In this document: piece by piece, positions 4,905 through 6,340 of the stretch | Position numbering within the stretch: position 1 is the first letter of the stretch | Layout: each line of letters opens with the position of its first letter | NCBI GenBank assembly: GCA_964575675.1 | Contig: CAZNRY010000201.1 | Coordinates: forward strand, 1-6,340 | From: CAZNRY01 sp964575675 | Lineage (GTDB): Bacteria > Eisenbacteria > RBG-16-71-46 > CAIMUX01 > VGJL01 | Length of the DNA: 6,340 nucleotides | Direction: 5' to 3' | Notes under the pieces: generated by a model | Seen by the model: the letters and a program-made list of their open reading frames with translations, nothing else | Database searches by the model: none | What the model was told of the DNA's origin: nothing | Translations under genes and position numbers: made by a program

Positions 4905-6340
4905 CTATTCCGGGGGCCGCTCCGCCGGCGGCGGTGGAGGGAGTTGCCCGTCCCGCCGGTCGGGCGACGGAGGCGGCGGCGGGCCTTGTTGCTCTTCCGG
5001 AGCGGGGTGGATGGAGGGTTCCCGCCTGCCTCTTCGCGGAGGGCCGACCTCACCCTCTCCGCGAACGCGGGAGGAGTCGCCGGGCGCCCCGCCCCCACCC
5101 CGGTGGATGTCGGGCGGCGCGGGACCCATCTCGGAAGCAGGCGCGCCTGAGCGCGTCGTATCCGGGGACGCGGCGAGGGAATCCGGGATGGCGCTCGAGC
5201 TGTCCGATTTCGTCTCGGTCGTGTCCGGCACCACGGCCCGAAGGAGCCCCGCGAGCCCCGCCGTGTCCGCACGCTGCGACACGAGGAGCGCGATTGCGCC
5301 TCTCGCCTGGGTCGACGAGGGGTAGCGTCTCACGAGATCCCGCAACTGCCCCTGCGCGCCCAGGCTGTCGCCTTGATTCTTCCACCGGATGTAGGCCAGC
5401 GCGTAGGCGGCGCGCGGCGCCAAACGGCTCTCCGGATAGTCCTTCTCGAGCTCCTGGTAACGTGCGATTGCCGACTCGACAAGCTCGCGATCGAAGAGCA
5501 GGATCTCCGCCACCCGAAGCGCCGCGGCCGCGCGCTGGTCGGCCTCGGCGTCGCCGGCGCCGGCCGTCTTTTCGAGGTCGATCTGCGATTGCAGCGCCTT
5601 GGACCGCTGAGCGGCCTGATCCTTGAAGACGGAGCGGCCGCTGAGCTGCGCCGCCTTGTCGTAGGCTTTTCGCCCGGCCTCGAGGGAGTCCATCAGCGTC
5701 TCGTACGTGTAACCGATCTGAAACTGCGCTTCCACCGCGTAGCTGCTTTGCCCGAAGCGCTGAACGACCTCTCGGAGAAGAGCCTGGGCTTCCTCGTACT
5801 GCTCCATCTTGTTCAGCGCCGCCGCCTCGCCCAACCGGAGGCGCGCGATCTGATCCCCCAAATCGGCCGATACCGGCGGCGCCGCGGGGGGCTGCCCTGC
5901 CGCGCGTTCGCCGGAAGCGGATTGGACGGGCTCCGGAGGGACAAGAGGCGTCGCGGCTTCGGGGGGCTCGAGGCCCCGGAGCAGCGCCAGCGCTTCCTCG
6001 GCGCGTCCGAGCCTGAGCAGCGCCTGGGACTGCAGAACGCCCGCGTCGATTCTATCCTTGCTCTCCTTCGATGCCGCGAGAAGCGCGCCAAAGGCCGCGC
6101 CAGCCGAGTCGTAGCGCCCAGCCTCGAAGTAAAGCTCGCCCACCCGGCGCAGTGCGGGAGCCGCGTGCCGGCTCTTCGGGAAGTCCCTCGCAAGCCTCGC
6201 GTACCCGCGGATGGCCGATGCGCGATCGCGGCGACTGGCCGCCGTCTCGGCCATGGTGTAGAGGATCTGGTCCCTCTTCTCGTACTTCGGGTACTGGGTC
6301 AGGACGGAATCGAAAAAAGCCGACGCCTTGTCGTACTCAT
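4905..6340 (-). CDS. TPR-repeat protein, probably envelope-associated; N-terminus cut by window edge
   Basis: The frame is open to the right edge, so 477 C-terminal residues are visible and the true start lies beyond 6340; the ATG at 6254 is internal. At least three blocks of TPR helices are seen: about residues 1-120 (motifs such as AIRGYARLARDFPKS and EAGRYDSAGAAF), 160-258 (YEEAQALLREVVQRFG, AVEAQFQIGYTYE) and 268-353 (SAIARYQELEKDYPES, GAQGQLRDLVRRYPSS). The Y/F-P-x-S spacing is typical of YbgF/BamD-like TPRs, which act in the periplasm as protein scaffolds. A Pro/Ala-rich linker (about 123-160) separates blocks one and two. From about 370 the tail is Ser/Thr/Asp-rich with two PDTT, then Gly- and Pro-rich with two runs of five prolines, and looks disordered. 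No catalytic motif is visible. Any signal peptide would be outside the window. It ends 2 bases before pyrK. Its exact role is unknown to me. Confidence 0.85.
   Translation of the reverse strand, partial: EYDKASAFFDSVLTQYPKYEKRDQILYTMAETAASRRDRASAIRGYARLARDFPKSRHAAPALRRVGELYFEAGRYDSAGAAFGALLAASKESKDRIDAGVLQSQALLRLGRAEEALALLRGLEPPEAATPLVPPEPVQSASGERAAGQPPAAPPVSADLGDQIARLRLGEAAALNKMEQYEEAQALLREVVQRFGQSSYAVEAQFQIGYTYETLMDSLEAGRKAYDKAAQLSGRSVFKDQAAQRSKALQSQIDLEKTAGAGDAEADQRAAAALRVAEILLFDRELVESAIARYQELEKDYPESRLAPRAAYALAYIRWKNQGDSLGAQGQLRDLVRRYPSSTQARGAIALLVSQRADTAGLAGLLRAVVPDTTETKSDSSSAIPDSLAASPDTTRSGAPASEMGPAPPDIHRGGGGAPGDSSRVRGEGEVGPPRRGRREPSIHPAPEEQQGPPPPPSPDRRDGQLPPPPPAERPPE
4908..5231 (-). other. 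low-complexity, probably disordered C-terminal tail of the TPR protein
   Basis: About 108 residues follow the last TPR block. The first part is rich in Ser, Thr, Asp and Pro (PDTTETKSDSSS and a later PDTT). The middle is Gly/Arg-rich. The last 25 residues carry two five-proline runs separated by SPDRRDGQL. Such tails are common in envelope proteins of some GC-rich, poorly cultured bacteria; any binding role here is inference. Confidence 0.6.

Noticed and set aside
3906..5626. Long plus-strand open frames opposite pyrK and the TPR gene (up to 283 codons)
   Set aside because: The products are extremely Arg- and Pro-rich with no domain, and they lie opposite genes with clear motifs. Lack of stops follows from high GC.
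1..6340. Mobile elements, CRISPR repeats, tRNA/rRNA genes, riboswitches, defence or phage genes
   Set aside because: I saw no transposase, integrase, inverted terminal repeats, regularly spaced repeats or RNA-gene sequence. Nearly every base is explained by the seven coding regions.

Overview
The window is a compact run of seven genes, all on the minus strand. It is read from the right edge (6340) to the left edge (1), and both end genes are cut by the window. In transcription order they are: a tetratricopeptide-repeat (TPR) protein missing its N-terminus (4905-6340); pyrK (4066-4902); pyrD of class 1B (3152-4069); pyrF (2440-3132); ugd, UDP-glucose 6-dehydrogenase (1034-2374); a short RmlC-like cupin (582-1037); and rfbB/rmlB, dTDP-glucose 4,6-dehydratase, missing its C-terminus (1-568). 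Gaps are very small: 2, -4, 19, 65, -4 and 13 bases. Two junctions are stop/start overlaps (GTGA between pyrK and pyrD, ATGA between ugd and the cupin). I see no terminator-like hairpin with a U tract in any gap, so the set looks like one operon or part of one. There is no gene-free stretch longer than 65 bases.

The first half holds pyrimidine genes. PyrK and PyrD form the NAD-dependent dihydroorotate dehydrogenase, and PyrF makes UMP from OMP. PyrE, which catalyses the step between them, is not in the window. The second half holds nucleotide-sugar genes for surface polysaccharide. Ugd makes UDP-glucuronate, and RmlB makes dTDP-4-keto-6-deoxyglucose, on which the RmlC-like cupin probably acts. 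A plausible link is that UMP made by the first half feeds the UDP-sugar pool used by the second; that link is inference.

The DNA is GC-rich with strongly G/C-biased third codon positions, which also explains the long antisense open frames that I leave out. The TPR protein resembles envelope-associated YbgF/BamD-type TPR proteins and has a Ser/Thr/Asp-rich, then proline-rich tail with repeated PDTT. Together with class 1B PyrD/PyrK this suggests a GC-rich, probably Gram-negative bacterium of a poorly cultured lineage (an Eisenbacteria- or Gemmatimonadota-like FCB-related group would fit). This placement is a low-confidence impression, not an identification.

I found no mobile element, CRISPR array, RNA gene, phage or defence system. 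The most interesting points are the cupin, which lacks the usual RmlC acid tyrosine, and the fusion of pyrimidine and sugar-nucleotide genes in one transcription unit. I do not see an undescribed system here.
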